From contig NZ_CP092183.1 in the NCBI RefSeq assembly GCF_023499255.1, positions 4,956,501 through 5,020,500 on the forward strand: DNA of 64,000 nt. Direction: 5' to 3'. Made by a program: the position numbers and the translations under genes. Origin of the DNA: Couchioplanes caeruleus (GTDB taxonomy: Bacteria; Actinomycetota; Actinomycetes; Mycobacteriales; Micromonosporaceae). Within the stretch, counting starts at the first letter, position 1. Each line of letters opens with the position of its first letter. Of this stretch, positions 25,489 through 34,004 are shown piece by piece. A model generated the notes under the pieces. The model ran no database searches, was not told the origin of the DNA, and worked only from the letters and a program-made list of their open reading frames with translations.

Positions 25489-26067
25489 ATGACCCCGATC
25501 ACCGGGCGGCACGTCGAGCGGGCCGTGCAGGACATGCGGCGGGTGCTGACCCCGTACGCGGCGGCCGACTGGGACGTGCCGGCCGGCTCCCTGACCTGGA
25601 CCTGCTGGACCACCGCCGCGCACGTCGCGCACGACCTCACGGCGTACGCGATGCAACTCTCGGCGCGCGAGCCGCGCCGCTACCTCCCGCTGGACCTGCG
25701 CGTGCGGCCCGGAACCCCGCCGGACGAGATCCTCGAGGTCATCGGCGCCGCCGGGCGGCTGCTGGCCACCGCCGTGTCCGCGGCGCCCCCGGACGCCCGG
25801 GCCTGGCACTGGGGCCCCACCGACGCCTCCGGATTCGCCGCGCTCGGCGTCACCGAGACGCTGGTGCACACGTACGACGTCAGCCAGGGTCTCGGTATCC
25901 CCTGGCTCCCCCCGGACGATCTCGCCGCCGAGGTGCTGCAGCGGCTGTTCCCCGACGCCCCGCCCGGCGATCCGGTCCGGGCGCTGCTGTGGTGCACCGG
26001 CCGCGTCGCGCTGCCGGACCGGCCCCGCCGCACCTCCTGGGTGCTCGCCGCGGCCATCGACGACTAG
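25489..26067 (+). CDS. DinB/mycothiol-dependent maleylpyruvate-isomerase-like protein
   Basis: This 192-residue protein has an N-terminal DinB-like helical bundle with WTCWTTAAHVAHDLTAYAMQL (His about residue 44). A second conserved block, FAALGVTETLVHTYDVSQGL, contains the HTYD motif of the MDMPI/TIGR03083 group. These proteins use or are thought to use mycothiol for isomerisation or detoxification. The exact substrate is unknown. The start ATG 25489 follows the terminator hairpin closely, so the promoter must lie in or next to it. Confidence 0.82.
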   Translation: MTPITGRHVERAVQDMRRVLTPYAAADWDVPAGSLTWTCWTTAAHVAHDLTAYAMQLSAREPRRYLPLDLRVRPGTPPDEILEVIGAAGRLLATAVSAAPPDARAWHWGPTDASGFAALGVTETLVHTYDVSQGLGIPWLPPDDLAAEVLQRLFPDAPPGDPVRALLWCTGRVALPDRPRRTSWVLAAAIDD

Positions 26068-26125
26068 GCGTTCCGCAGTGGGGTAACCGGATGCCTACCC
26101 AGCGTCCGGCAGGCAGGAGAAGCCC

Positions 26126-26965
26126 ATGGCGACGAAGGAACCCGCCGAGATCGCCCACGCCGCGGTGGCGACCGGGGTCAAGAAAGCCGACCTGCGATGG
26201 GACAAGACGCTGGTCGGCTCGTTCCTCGCCGGGGCGTACATCGCCTTCGGCGGTCTCGTGGCCATCGCCGTGTCGTCCGGTCTGGACCCGAAGACGTGGG
26301 GCAGCCTGCCGACCCTGTTCACCGGGGCGGCGTTCACACTCGGCCTGGTGCTGGTCCTCATCGCCGGCTCACACCTGCTGACCGGCAACATGCTGCTCGT
26401 GCCGATCAGCGCCATGCAGGGCCGGCTCACCTGGCGCGACATCGTCACGAACTTCACCCTCGTGCTGATCGGCAACATCGCCGGCGCGGTGTTCGTGGCG
26501 TTCTTCCTCGCCGTGCAGACCGGCGTCATCGGCCACGTCGGCAGCGACGCCGGCACCTCCGGCGCGATGACCTACGACCGGCTCGCCGCCATCGCCCAGG
26601 CCAAGGGCGTGCACGAGAGCAACTGGCAGATCTTCCTGCGCGCGGTCGGCTGCAACTGGCTGGTCTGCCTGGCCGTGTGGATCTCGCTGGCCGCGGACTC
26701 CGTGTCGGGCAAGATCCTGGCCATCTTCTTCCCCATCATGGCCTTCGTCGCGATGGGCTTCGACCACGTCGTCGCCAACATGTTCTTCCTCCCGGCCGCG
26801 ATCTTCGCCGGGGTGCCGGACATCGGCTGGGACGACACCCTGCGCAACTGGGGGCTGGCGTTCGTCGGCAACCTCGTCGGCGCGGTGGTCTTCGTCGCGA
26901 CGTCGTACTGGTACCTCTACCTGCGCGACGAGCCTTCCGAGGAGAAGCCGCGCGAGCTCACCTGA
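26126..26965 (+). CDS. Formate/nitrite transporter (FNT) family channel
   Basis: The protein has 279 residues and AGGAGAAG precedes the ATG. Six transmembrane helices carry the FNT signatures: FLAGAYIAFGGLVAI, GSHLLTGNMLL, NIAGAVFVAFF, GCNWLVCLAVW and MGFDHVVANMFFLP. The last contains the conserved His of the pore. The family moves small monocarboxylates or nitrite across the inner membrane as a pentamer. The cargo cannot be read from the sequence; no formate or nitrite enzyme is next to it. Confidence 0.93.
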   Translation: MATKEPAEIAHAAVATGVKKADLRWDKTLVGSFLAGAYIAFGGLVAIAVSSGLDPKTWGSLPTLFTGAAFTLGLVLVLIAGSHLLTGNMLLVPISAMQGRLTWRDIVTNFTLVLIGNIAGAVFVAFFLAVQTGVIGHVGSDAGTSGAMTYDRLAAIAQAKGVHESNWQIFLRAVGCNWLVCLAVWISLAADSVSGKILAIFFPIMAFVAMGFDHVVANMFFLPAAIFAGVPDIGWDDTLRNWGLAFVGNLVGAVVFVATSYWYLYLRDEPSEEKPRELT

Positions 26966-27025
26966 CCCGGCGCGGGCGGCGTAATTCGCTGGCCCGCATC
27001 CCGGGGCCCGCCTACGGTCCGCGCC

Positions 27026-27556
27026 ATGCAGATACGCCGCGAAGAGCCCGGGGACCACGAGGCCGTCCTGGAGATCAACCGCCGCGCGTTCGGCGACCAC
27101 GGCGCGGTGGTGGCCGCCCTCGTCGACGGCCTGCGCCGCGACGACCCGGAGGCGCTGTCGCTGGTCGCGGTGGACGACGACCGGGTGACCGGGCACGTCA
27201 TGTGCACCCGCAGCCTGCTCGACGCGCCGCCGCGGCTGGTGGACGTCCAGGTGCTCAGCCCGCTCGCCGTGCTGCCCGGGCACCAGCGGCAGGGCATCGG
27301 CTCGGCGCTGGTCCGCGCCGCGATCGAGGCCGTGGCGGCGCGCGGTGCGCCGCTGCTCTTCCTCGAGGGCGACCCGGCGTACTACTCGCGGCTCGGCTTC
27401 ACGCCGGGCGACGGGCACGGGTTCCGCAAACCGTCGCTGCGGATCCCGGACGCGGCGTTCCAGGTCGTACGGCTGCCCGCGTACGAGCCGTGGATGACGG
27501 GCACACTGGTCTATTCCGCCACGTTCTGGGAGTACGACTGCGTCGGGCTGCGCTGA
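27026..27556 (+). CDS. GNAT-family N-acetyltransferase
   Basis: This 176-residue protein has the acetyl-CoA motif A as LAVLPGHQRQGIGSALVRAAIEA (about 75-97), followed by LLFLEGDPAYYSRLGF. This combination, with FQVVRLPAYEPWMTGTLVYSATFW at the end, is the YhbS-like subgroup of putative acetyltransferases. The acceptor is unknown. It is 61 bp after the FNT gene and 40 bp before the reductase, all on one strand. Confidence 0.9.
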   Translation: MQIRREEPGDHEAVLEINRRAFGDHGAVVAALVDGLRRDDPEALSLVAVDDDRVTGHVMCTRSLLDAPPRLVDVQVLSPLAVLPGHQRQGIGSALVRAAIEAVAARGAPLLFLEGDPAYYSRLGFTPGDGHGFRKPSLRIPDAAFQVVRLPAYEPWMTGTLVYSATFWEYDCVGLR

Positions 27557-27595
27557 GATCGCGATCCACGGCGCCATGCCGCAGAATCGGTGCGC

Positions 27596-28840
27596 ATGAG
27601 GGCACACGACATCGTCGTCTACGGCGCCACCGGATTCGTGGGCGCGCTGGTCGCCGAGTATCTGGCCGGTCACGCACCCGAGCAGACCCGCATCGCGCTG
27701 GCCGGGCGGTCCGCCGAGCGGCTGGAGGCCGTACGCCGCCGGCTGGGCGTGCAGTGGCCGATCATCGTCGCCGACGCCTCCGACGAAGCCGCCCTCGCCG
27801 ACCTCGCCGCCGCCACCCGGGTCGTGATCTCGACCGTCGGCCCGTACGCGAAATACGGCCGGGCCCTCGTCCACGCCTGCGCGGCCACGAGCACCGACTA
27901 CGTCGACCTCACCGGCGAAGTCCTGTTCGTCCGCACCAGCATCGACGACAACCACGACCTGGCCCGCAGCACCGGCGCGCGCATCGTGCACTCGTGCGGC
28001 TTCGACTCCATCCCGTCCGACATCGGCGTCCACGTCCTGCACGGGCGGGCGGCGGCCGACGGCGCCGGTGAGCTGACCGACACGACGCTGGTGGTGACCG
28101 CCCTGCGCGGCGGGTTCAGCGGCGGCACCATCGACTCGATGCGGCACCAGCTCGACACCGTGGCCAAGGACCGCGAGCTGCGGCGGATCGCGGCGAGCCC
28201 GTACTCACTGACCCCCGACCGCGGCGCGGAACCGGACCTCGGCCGCCAGGACGACCTGGTGACGCTGCCCGGCGAGCAGGCCGACCCGTCGCTGCGGGGC
28301 ACCCTCGCGCCGTTCGTCATGGCCTCCTACAACACCCGCGTCGTGCGGCGCAGCAACGCATTGCGCGACTACGCGTACGGCCGCACCTTCCGCTACCGCG
28401 AGACGATGAGCACCGGCAGGTCGCCGCTGTCACCGGTGCTCGCCGCCGGCACGAAGGTCGGACTGGCCGCGCTGGTGCTGGGCCTGCGGCTGCCACCCAC
28501 CCGCTTCGTGCTGGACCGGGTGCTGCCCAAACCCGGCGAGGGACCGGACGAACGCACCCGCCGCGAGGGACACTTCACGGTGGACATCTTCAGCCGCACC
28601 ACGACGGGGGCGCGCTACACGGCCCGCTTCCGGGCCAAGGGCGATCCCGGGTACGCGGCCACCGCGCTGATGCTCGCCGAGGCGGCGCTGGCGCTCGTCC
28701 ACGACCGGGAGGCGCTGCCGCCGTCGCCGGGCGGGGTGCTGACGCCGGCGACGGGCATCGGGGACGCACTGGTGAACCGGCTTCGGGCAGCGGGCGTCGA
28801 GATCACCGCCCGCGCCCTGACCGGCGCCGCCACCCGGTAG
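27596..28840 (+). CDS. Saccharopine dehydrogenase-like (trans-acting enoyl reductase type) oxidoreductase
   Basis: The protein has 414 residues from ATG 27596. The Rossmann nucleotide motif VYGATGFVGALVAEYLA is at about residues 7-23. The middle carries VVISTVGPYAKYGRALVHACAATSTDYVDLTGE, typical of the saccharopine-dehydrogenase-like/Rv2449c and trans-acting enoyl reductase group. In mycobacteria that group reduces lipid or polyketide intermediates. A hydrophobic stretch near 280-300 may associate with the membrane. The substrate is unknown; no polyketide synthase is in the window. Confidence 0.87.
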   Translation: MRAHDIVVYGATGFVGALVAEYLAGHAPEQTRIALAGRSAERLEAVRRRLGVQWPIIVADASDEAALADLAAATRVVISTVGPYAKYGRALVHACAATSTDYVDLTGEVLFVRTSIDDNHDLARSTGARIVHSCGFDSIPSDIGVHVLHGRAAADGAGELTDTTLVVTALRGGFSGGTIDSMRHQLDTVAKDRELRRIAASPYSLTPDRGAEPDLGRQDDLVTLPGEQADPSLRGTLAPFVMASYNTRVVRRSNALRDYAYGRTFRYRETMSTGRSPLSPVLAAGTKVGLAALVLGLRLPPTRFVLDRVLPKPGEGPDERTRREGHFTVDIFSRTTTGARYTARFRAKGDPGYAATALMLAEAALALVHDREALPPSPGGVLTPATGIGDALVNRLRAAGVEITARALTGAATR

Positions 28841-28889
28841 CCGGGCCCGCTCCCCGGGCCGCCGCCGCGCCGCCGGCCCGCCGACCAGT

Positions 28890-29000
28890 CACCGCCTTGC
28901 CGCCCGGCCGATCGCCGCTTTGCCGCCCGGCCGCCACCGCCGCTTTGCCGCCCGGCCGCCACCGCCGCCTCGGCGGCCGGCCACCGCCTTGTCAGCGGGC
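28890..29000. repeat. GC-rich minisatellite, about 25-bp unit
   Basis: CCGCTTTGCCGCCCGGCCGC-type units repeat with a 25-bp period (CGCCGCTT at 28913 and 28938), with degenerate copies on both sides at 22-25 bp. The array lies between the convergent 3' ends of the reductase and the first dynamin-like gene. No coding function is seen. Confidence 0.75.
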
Positions 29001-29034
29001 CGCAGCCTTGCTACCAGGCCGCTGGGCGCTCTCT

Positions 29035-30486
29035 CTATGCGGTGGGGACGCCCTCGGACAGCTGATGCAGCATGGATTCGCAGCTCTGCAGCACCACCTG
29101 GGCGGCCCGGCGGCTGTCCGGGCCGGCCTCCTCCGCCTCCTGCCGCCACCGGTCCGCGGCCGCCCCGGCGTACGCCCACAGGTGCTCGGGCGGGGTCTCC
29201 GCCGGCACGCCGAGCCGCTCGAACACGGTGGGCCCGTCACCACCGGCGAGCCGCCGCGCCTCCACCGCCAGGTCGCCCGGCAGGCCGGCGCGGCGGGTCC
29301 GCAGCGCCGCCAGCAGGCGCAGCTCGTCGAACTCGTGCGCCCCGGCGACCACCCGCTCCACCTGCCCCAGCAGGTACGCCGACTGCGGCCCCGGCTCCCG
29401 GTGCGCGAGATGCTCCACGGCCAGCAACGCGACCCGCGACTTCAGCACGTCCCGCCGCGCCGAGAACAGGTCCGCGACGGCGGTCTGCAGCTCGGCCAGC
29501 CCACTGTGCCGCAGCAACGCCTCGGCCAGCGCCGCCGTGTCGTGCGCCCCGGACCGTACCAGCGTCGTGGCCAGCCGGATCCCGGTCAGCCCCAGCCGGT
29601 CGAGCAGCCGCTCCCGGCGTTCCGCCGGCAGGGCCACGACGGTGCCGGCCGCGCGGAACCGGTCCACGGACAACAGGTACGGCTCGAGCTCCGCGCGCGG
29701 CAGGGTGCTCAGCTCGGCCACCGCGTCGAACTCGTCCTGGCGCAGCGTGCGGGCGGCGTACCCGATGAGGCCGGACGCCGCCAGCGCATCCTGGCACACC
29801 ACCGCCAGGTCGGGCTCGCGCCGCCGGCGGCGGGCGATCTGCTTCGCGGCCAGCAGCGCGTCGACCCGGCCCCCGGCAGTCTCGTCGGCCCGCGACAGCA
29901 CGGCAACCACGTGCAGCGCCGCGGTCGCGGCCGCCCATCCACCCCGCACCGGCGGGATCCGGCCGAGGTCGGCGGCGGAGAGCGTACGGCTGAGGAACAG
30001 CACGGCGTCGGCCTCCTGCCACAGCTCGCCGGCCGCCTGCCACCCGGCGTCGGAGGCGCTCAGGCCGGGCGTGTCCAGCAGGTGCGTGTGCCGCAGCGAC
30101 CGGCTCGGCCACTCGACGAGAAGCTCCAGCACATCCCCGGGTACGCCGACGAGCCGCAGCCCATGGTCGTCACGGTGCAGCGCCAGCTCGTACGGCGCAC
30201 CCCGCAGCGGACGAACCTGCGCCCGCGGCTGCGCACCGTCCGAATACCACGTCCGGTGGCCGCCGTCCCCGTCCGTCGACAGCGCGACACCCTGGCCGAC
30301 CAGCGCGTTGACCAGCGTGGACTTCCCCGCACCCGGGGTTCCGGTGACGGCGAGCCGCAGCGGGCCGGCGAACCGCTCGGCCTGCCGGTACAGCCACGCC
30401 TGCGCGGCCGGGTTGTCGTGGTAGATCCGGATCGCCTCGGCGAGCAGGTCATGCACGAGTGCCGGCAGATCGCCCGTCCCGCTCAC
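29035..30486 (-). CDS. Dynamin-like GTPase (IniC-like)
   Basis: With start GTG 30486 the protein has 483 residues. P-loop GTPGAGKST is at about 49-57, G3 is DTPGLS (about 138) and G4-like SRAD follows VVAVL. The rest is helical. It is shorter than its neighbour and has no obvious membrane hairpin, as for IniC compared with IniA. Paired bacterial dynamins assemble on membranes and help repair or remodel them under envelope stress. It is the last gene of the iniB-dynamin-dynamin unit but is separated from the second gene by a 302-bp repeat-filled gap. The exact start is uncertain because that repeat resembles the gene's 5' end. Confidence 0.85.
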   Translation of the reverse strand: MSGTGDLPALVHDLLAEAIRIYHDNPAAQAWLYRQAERFAGPLRLAVTGTPGAGKSTLVNALVGQGVALSTDGDGGHRTWYSDGAQPRAQVRPLRGAPYELALHRDDHGLRLVGVPGDVLELLVEWPSRSLRHTHLLDTPGLSASDAGWQAAGELWQEADAVLFLSRTLSAADLGRIPPVRGGWAAATAALHVVAVLSRADETAGGRVDALLAAKQIARRRRREPDLAVVCQDALAASGLIGYAARTLRQDEFDAVAELSTLPRAELEPYLLSVDRFRAAGTVVALPAERRERLLDRLGLTGIRLATTLVRSGAHDTAALAEALLRHSGLAELQTAVADLFSARRDVLKSRVALLAVEHLAHREPGPQSAYLLGQVERVVAGAHEFDELRLLAALRTRRAGLPGDLAVEARRLAGGDGPTVFERLGVPAETPPEHLWAYAGAAADRWRQEAEEAGPDSRRAAQVVLQSCESMLHQLSEGVPTA

Positions 30487-30788
30487 GCCGACGCCGCCCC
30501 GGCCACGACGGCGCCGCACGGCCCCGTCATGTCGGCCCCGTCATGTCGGCCCCGTCCCCGCCGCGACAACGCCGCCCGGCCCCGGTCTCGCCAGCCGCGT
30601 CGGGGCCGCCACCGCGTCGCGCGGCCCACTCACGCCGACGCCGTCCCGGCCATGCCGGCCCTGTCCAGCTGAAATTCGGCCGCCCAGGCCGTGCCACGCC
30701 GACCCGGTCGCGGCCGTGCCACGCCGACCCGGTCGCGGCCGTGCCACGCCGACCCGGTCCCGGCCGTGCCACGCCGCGCCGGGGCCGG
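30487..30788. repeat. Repeat-filled gap between the two dynamin genes
   Basis: Four head-to-tail 25-bp units start at 30687, 30712, 30737 and 30762, reading GGCCGTGCCACGCCGACCCG plus five more bases. Closer to the 29035-30486 gene, a 14-bp block (GGCCCCGTCATGTC) is doubled near 30523-30550. The start-codon region of that gene (CTCACGCCGACGCCG) recurs near 30627. The gap thus looks like amplified 5'-end sequence. The 25-bp period shifts frame, so it is not coding. Confidence 0.8.
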
Positions 30789-32744
30789 TCATGCCGGTGC
30801 CGTGCCGGGGGCGATCGCGGGGTTGCGGGCGGGGGCGAGCGCCACGGCCTGGGTGTAGAGTTCGGCGAGGCGGTCCAGTTCGTGCTCGATGCGCCGGGCG
30901 CGCTGGGCGCGGGCGGCCAGCTCCCGGTCGGCCTCCGCCTTGGCGCTGCGCAGCGACTCCATGATGGCCTCGTGGATGTCCTCGGTGACGCCGCTGTAGT
31001 GGTCGCGCAGGGTGCGCTGCAGGCGGCGTACCGAATCCTTGGCGTCCTTGGCGAGGCCCAGGAAGATCTGGTCGACGTGCCGCTGCACCGCGAGTTTCGC
31101 GGTGGCCTGGCGGCGTTTGAGCAGGGACTTGCTCTCCTCGCGGATCGTACGGCCGCCGAAGATCGCGCCGCCGCCGATGGAGATGGGATTGATCAGCGAC
31201 ATGCCGGCGAGGCTGGTGGCGAGGCCGACCATGAGGATGCCGCCGTACGAGCCGCGCAGGCCGGTGAAGAGCTTCTGGGTCGTCGTGAAGCGCTCGACCG
31301 GCGGGGCGTCGAGGTTGCCCGAGCGGTCCGGGACCTCGTCGACGGTGCCGGCGATCCAGGGTGGCACGATCTGGTCGGCGTACTCGGGGAACTGCTCGGC
31401 CACGCGGTGGGCCAGCCACTCCCCCCGCTCGGCCAGCCAGGCGAAGCTGGACTCCGCCGCGTCCTGCACCGCCTGGCGCAGCCACGGCTCGAACTCGTCC
31501 CAGCCGTCCGCCGGGTCCACGGTGTCCAGCGTCTTCTCGGCCTCGGCCAGCACCGCGCGGGTGCGCTCGCGCAGGTCGTGCTCGATGTCGGACATGAGGT
31601 CGCCGGTCTCGTCGGCGAGGCAGTTCTGCCACCGGGTGGTGATGCGGCGCAGGTCCTCGAGCCGGCGCTGGGCGTCGTGCAGCTGGGCCACCGCGTCGGA
31701 GGGCTCGGCGCTGTGCCGCAGGTCGGCGCGGAGCGGCTTGGCGATGCGCTCGGCGACGAGGCGGGCGATCAGCGAGACGGTGGCGCGGGCGAACTCGTCC
31801 TGTTTGGTGCTCACGGAGTGCTGGAGGTGGTTGATCAGGTGCGGGTAGCCGGACTCGTCGTTGAGCGGATGGCTGCCGGACCGCACGGCGTGCTCGCGCA
31901 GGGTGCTGGACAGGGCGATGACGGTGGCCGGTACGCCCGCGGCGGTCAGCCGGTCGCGGGTGTGCGCCAGGGTGTCGCGCCAGCGCGGGGCGACGTCGGT
32001 CTTGGTGAGCGCCACGAGCACGTGTGGGTACAGCCGGGCGAGGTCGGCGAGGACGTCGACCTCCGCGGCGGTGACCTCACGGGTCGCCTCGCAGGTGAAG
32101 AGCACCAGGTCGGCGCACGCGTACGTGACCAGCCCCCGCAGGTCGGCCACGGCGTCACGGCCGTCGTCGGGCAGTCCGGGCAGGGCCGGGGTGTCGATGA
32201 GCACGAGGCCGGAGGCGAGGAGCGCCCGCGGGACCTCCACCTCGGCGTGCAGGAGCGGCGCGGCGGCCGGCGGCTGGGCGAGCACGGCCTCGGCGAGGGC
32301 GTCGGGCAGCCGCTCCGCCGGCAGGTCGATCCGTCCGTGCAGGCCGGGCGGCTCGGTCCACGCGGCGGTGGGCCCCGCCCGCGTGACGAGCTGGGCGGCC
32401 GGCGTGTCGCCGTGCCGGACGACGGTCGCGACCGCGGCGGGCGAGGCGCCGGCCACGGCACAAACCGGCGCGTTGATGAGTGCGTTGACCAGGTGGCTCT
32501 TGCCCTGGCCGGCCGCGCCCGTGACCAGCACCCGCAGCTGGGGGTGCAACAGCTGGGCGCGCCGGCCGGACAGCCATTCCTGCAGGTCGCCGCGGTGGTG
32601 CGCGGCGCTCATCTGGATGGTCGCGTCGAGGACGTCCAGCCAGAGCGACGTCTGCGCCGCGGGACGGAGGTCACCGCGGCCGTCGCCCTGCACCGGTGAG
32701 ATGGGGGCGACCGGCGCCGTTGCCCCCATCTCCCAGCGTTGCAT
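30789..32744 (-). CDS. Dynamin-like GTPase with membrane hairpin (IniA-like)
   Basis: The protein has 651 residues from ATG 32744, which has GAGGGG 8 nt upstream; ATG 32771 would add nine residues. G1 is GAAGQGKSH (about 76-84), G3 is DTPALPG and G4 is TKTD. A hydrophobic stretch (GGILMVGLATSLAGMSLINPISIGGGAIF, about 475-505) is the likely membrane paddle or hairpin. Long helices follow that would form the stalk. This matches mycobacterial IniA, a bacterial dynamin linked to tolerance of cell-wall inhibitors. It is downstream of the iniB-like gene with a gap of 68 bp. Confidence 0.9.
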   Translation of the reverse strand: MQRWEMGATAPVAPISPVQGDGRGDLRPAAQTSLWLDVLDATIQMSAAHHRGDLQEWLSGRRAQLLHPQLRVLVTGAAGQGKSHLVNALINAPVCAVAGASPAAVATVVRHGDTPAAQLVTRAGPTAAWTEPPGLHGRIDLPAERLPDALAEAVLAQPPAAAPLLHAEVEVPRALLASGLVLIDTPALPGLPDDGRDAVADLRGLVTYACADLVLFTCEATREVTAAEVDVLADLARLYPHVLVALTKTDVAPRWRDTLAHTRDRLTAAGVPATVIALSSTLREHAVRSGSHPLNDESGYPHLINHLQHSVSTKQDEFARATVSLIARLVAERIAKPLRADLRHSAEPSDAVAQLHDAQRRLEDLRRITTRWQNCLADETGDLMSDIEHDLRERTRAVLAEAEKTLDTVDPADGWDEFEPWLRQAVQDAAESSFAWLAERGEWLAHRVAEQFPEYADQIVPPWIAGTVDEVPDRSGNLDAPPVERFTTTQKLFTGLRGSYGGILMVGLATSLAGMSLINPISIGGGAIFGGRTIREESKSLLKRRQATAKLAVQRHVDQIFLGLAKDAKDSVRRLQRTLRDHYSGVTEDIHEAIMESLRSAKAEADRELAARAQRARRIEHELDRLAELYTQAVALAPARNPAIAPGTAPA

Positions 32745-32812
32745 CGTTACTGCCCCTCGCATCCGAGTCATGGCCTGGCCTGCGCCGGCCGGTCAGGCCC
32801 GACCCGCGGTGC

Positions 32813-33682
32813 TCAGAAGAGCAGGTCGGTCACGGCGCCGTGTGCGTCGTGTCCGGCGTCCGGCGCGGTGTGGTGCCCCAGCCCGTCGACCAGGCCGCCC
32901 ACCGTGTGGGTGGCCCCGTCGGCGATGCCGGTGACGCTGTGCACCGCATCGTCCGAAACACCACCGAGCGGGTCGGAACCGGTCACCGAGCCGACGACCG
33001 AAGAGACTGCCGGGTCGAGGTGCGCCACGTCAAGGTGCGTGACGTGCGCGACGTCGATCGCCGAGGTCACGCCGGTGACGCTGTGGACGGTGGTGTCCAG
33101 CGTGGCGCCCGCGTCCACCCCGGTCGATGCGATCAGGTGGTCGCTGTCCGTGACAACGGTCGCCGCTACGCCCGTCGACGCGGAGACGCCGGCGTCGAGA
33201 CCCAGACCCGGGTCGTGCACGACGGACAGCGCGTCGTCCACGGCCGGCACGCTGGGCGTGGGAACCGTGACGGCCTGCTCCACGCCGACGACGTTCACGG
33301 CGGCGACCTGGGGCAGCAGACCGTCACCGGCCACCACGACCGTGCCGGCGCCGGCCACGGACAGCTCCGTGGCGGTGGCGGGGTGCGCGGCCGACAGCTG
33401 GGCGGTGATGAGCTGCAGGTGGGTCACGGCGCCCGTGACGTCCACATCGGCCACCCCGCTGGTGACCTCGGAGACGCCGAGCGGTGCGGTGACGGCGGCG
33501 ACGTCGGCGAGCGGGGCGAAGTCGACGACGAGCGGGATGACCTCCTGCACGTCGGCAGCGGTGACGTCCTCGAGCCCGGCGTCCTGCAGCACGCCCTCGG
33601 GGTCGTGCTCGAAGGCCGAGCGCGCGACCGGGTCGTAGATCAGGTTGAGGACGAAGTCCTGCAACGTCGGGGAAGAATCCAT
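32813..33682 (-). CDS. IniB N-terminal domain protein
   Basis: This 289-residue protein begins with the IniB-type domain of about 55 residues: TLQDFVLNLIYDPVARSAFEHDPEGVLQDAGLEDVTAADVQEVIPLVVD. The remainder is a low-complexity, Val/Ala/Asp/Thr/His-rich region with loosely repeated VTGVT, VAHV and SVTG units. It has no cysteines and no signal peptide. AGGAG precedes the ATG. In mycobacteria IniB is the first product of the isoniazid-inducible iniBAC operon; its biochemical role is unknown. Being first, followed by two dynamins, argues for the same operon design here. Confidence 0.9.
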   Translation of the reverse strand: MDSSPTLQDFVLNLIYDPVARSAFEHDPEGVLQDAGLEDVTAADVQEVIPLVVDFAPLADVAAVTAPLGVSEVTSGVADVDVTGAVTHLQLITAQLSAAHPATATELSVAGAGTVVVAGDGLLPQVAAVNVVGVEQAVTVPTPSVPAVDDALSVVHDPGLGLDAGVSASTGVAATVVTDSDHLIASTGVDAGATLDTTVHSVTGVTSAIDVAHVTHLDVAHLDPAVSSVVGSVTGSDPLGGVSDDAVHSVTGIADGATHTVGGLVDGLGHHTAPDAGHDAHGAVTDLLF

Positions 33683-34004
33683 GGTGGCCTGCTCCTACGT
33701 GGTGGTCTATGGGTCGTGGTCGTCCGCGGCCGGCGGGGTCGGGGGCCGCGTCAGGGGCCGGATCGTCACCCGGCGTGGGCTCACGGTAGAGATCGGAGTG
33801 CTCCGGGGGCATCGGGGCGTACACCCCCTCCTGATGGTCGCCACAGGGTGTTTCCCCCCTGGGCAGCGTTAGGGGCTTAGGGGATCCACAGGGGTGAAGT
33901 TGGGGGACGATCTTCGATGCCCGGTCTGGTACGAACGTTAGGGTTCTGCCCATCCACCATTGATCGCCATCGGTGCCGGCCACCGGTGGCGGAAAGCGAG
34001 ATCC
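33683..34004. promoter_or_regulatory. Divergent control region between iniB-like and Hsp70-like genes
   Basis: This 322-bp gap must hold both promoters of the divergent dynamin and conservon units. It contains a near-palindrome GGGGCGTACACCCC, runs of G around 33810-33900 and a more AT-rich stretch, TACGAACGTTAGGGTTC, near 33930-33946. No clear -35/-10 pair or known operator was recognised. The LuxR/STAND regulator at 35087 is the natural candidate to bind here. Confidence 0.5.

Noticed and set aside
33324..33830. A frame overlapping iniB on the same strand, starting at a GTG or ATG near 33820 after a strong AGGAGG
   Set aside because: It runs out of frame through the whole IniB-domain gene, whose own start and domain are convincing. 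The Pro/Asp/Arg-rich translation looks like a shadow of GC-rich DNA. The AGGAGG may be chance or a leader feature.
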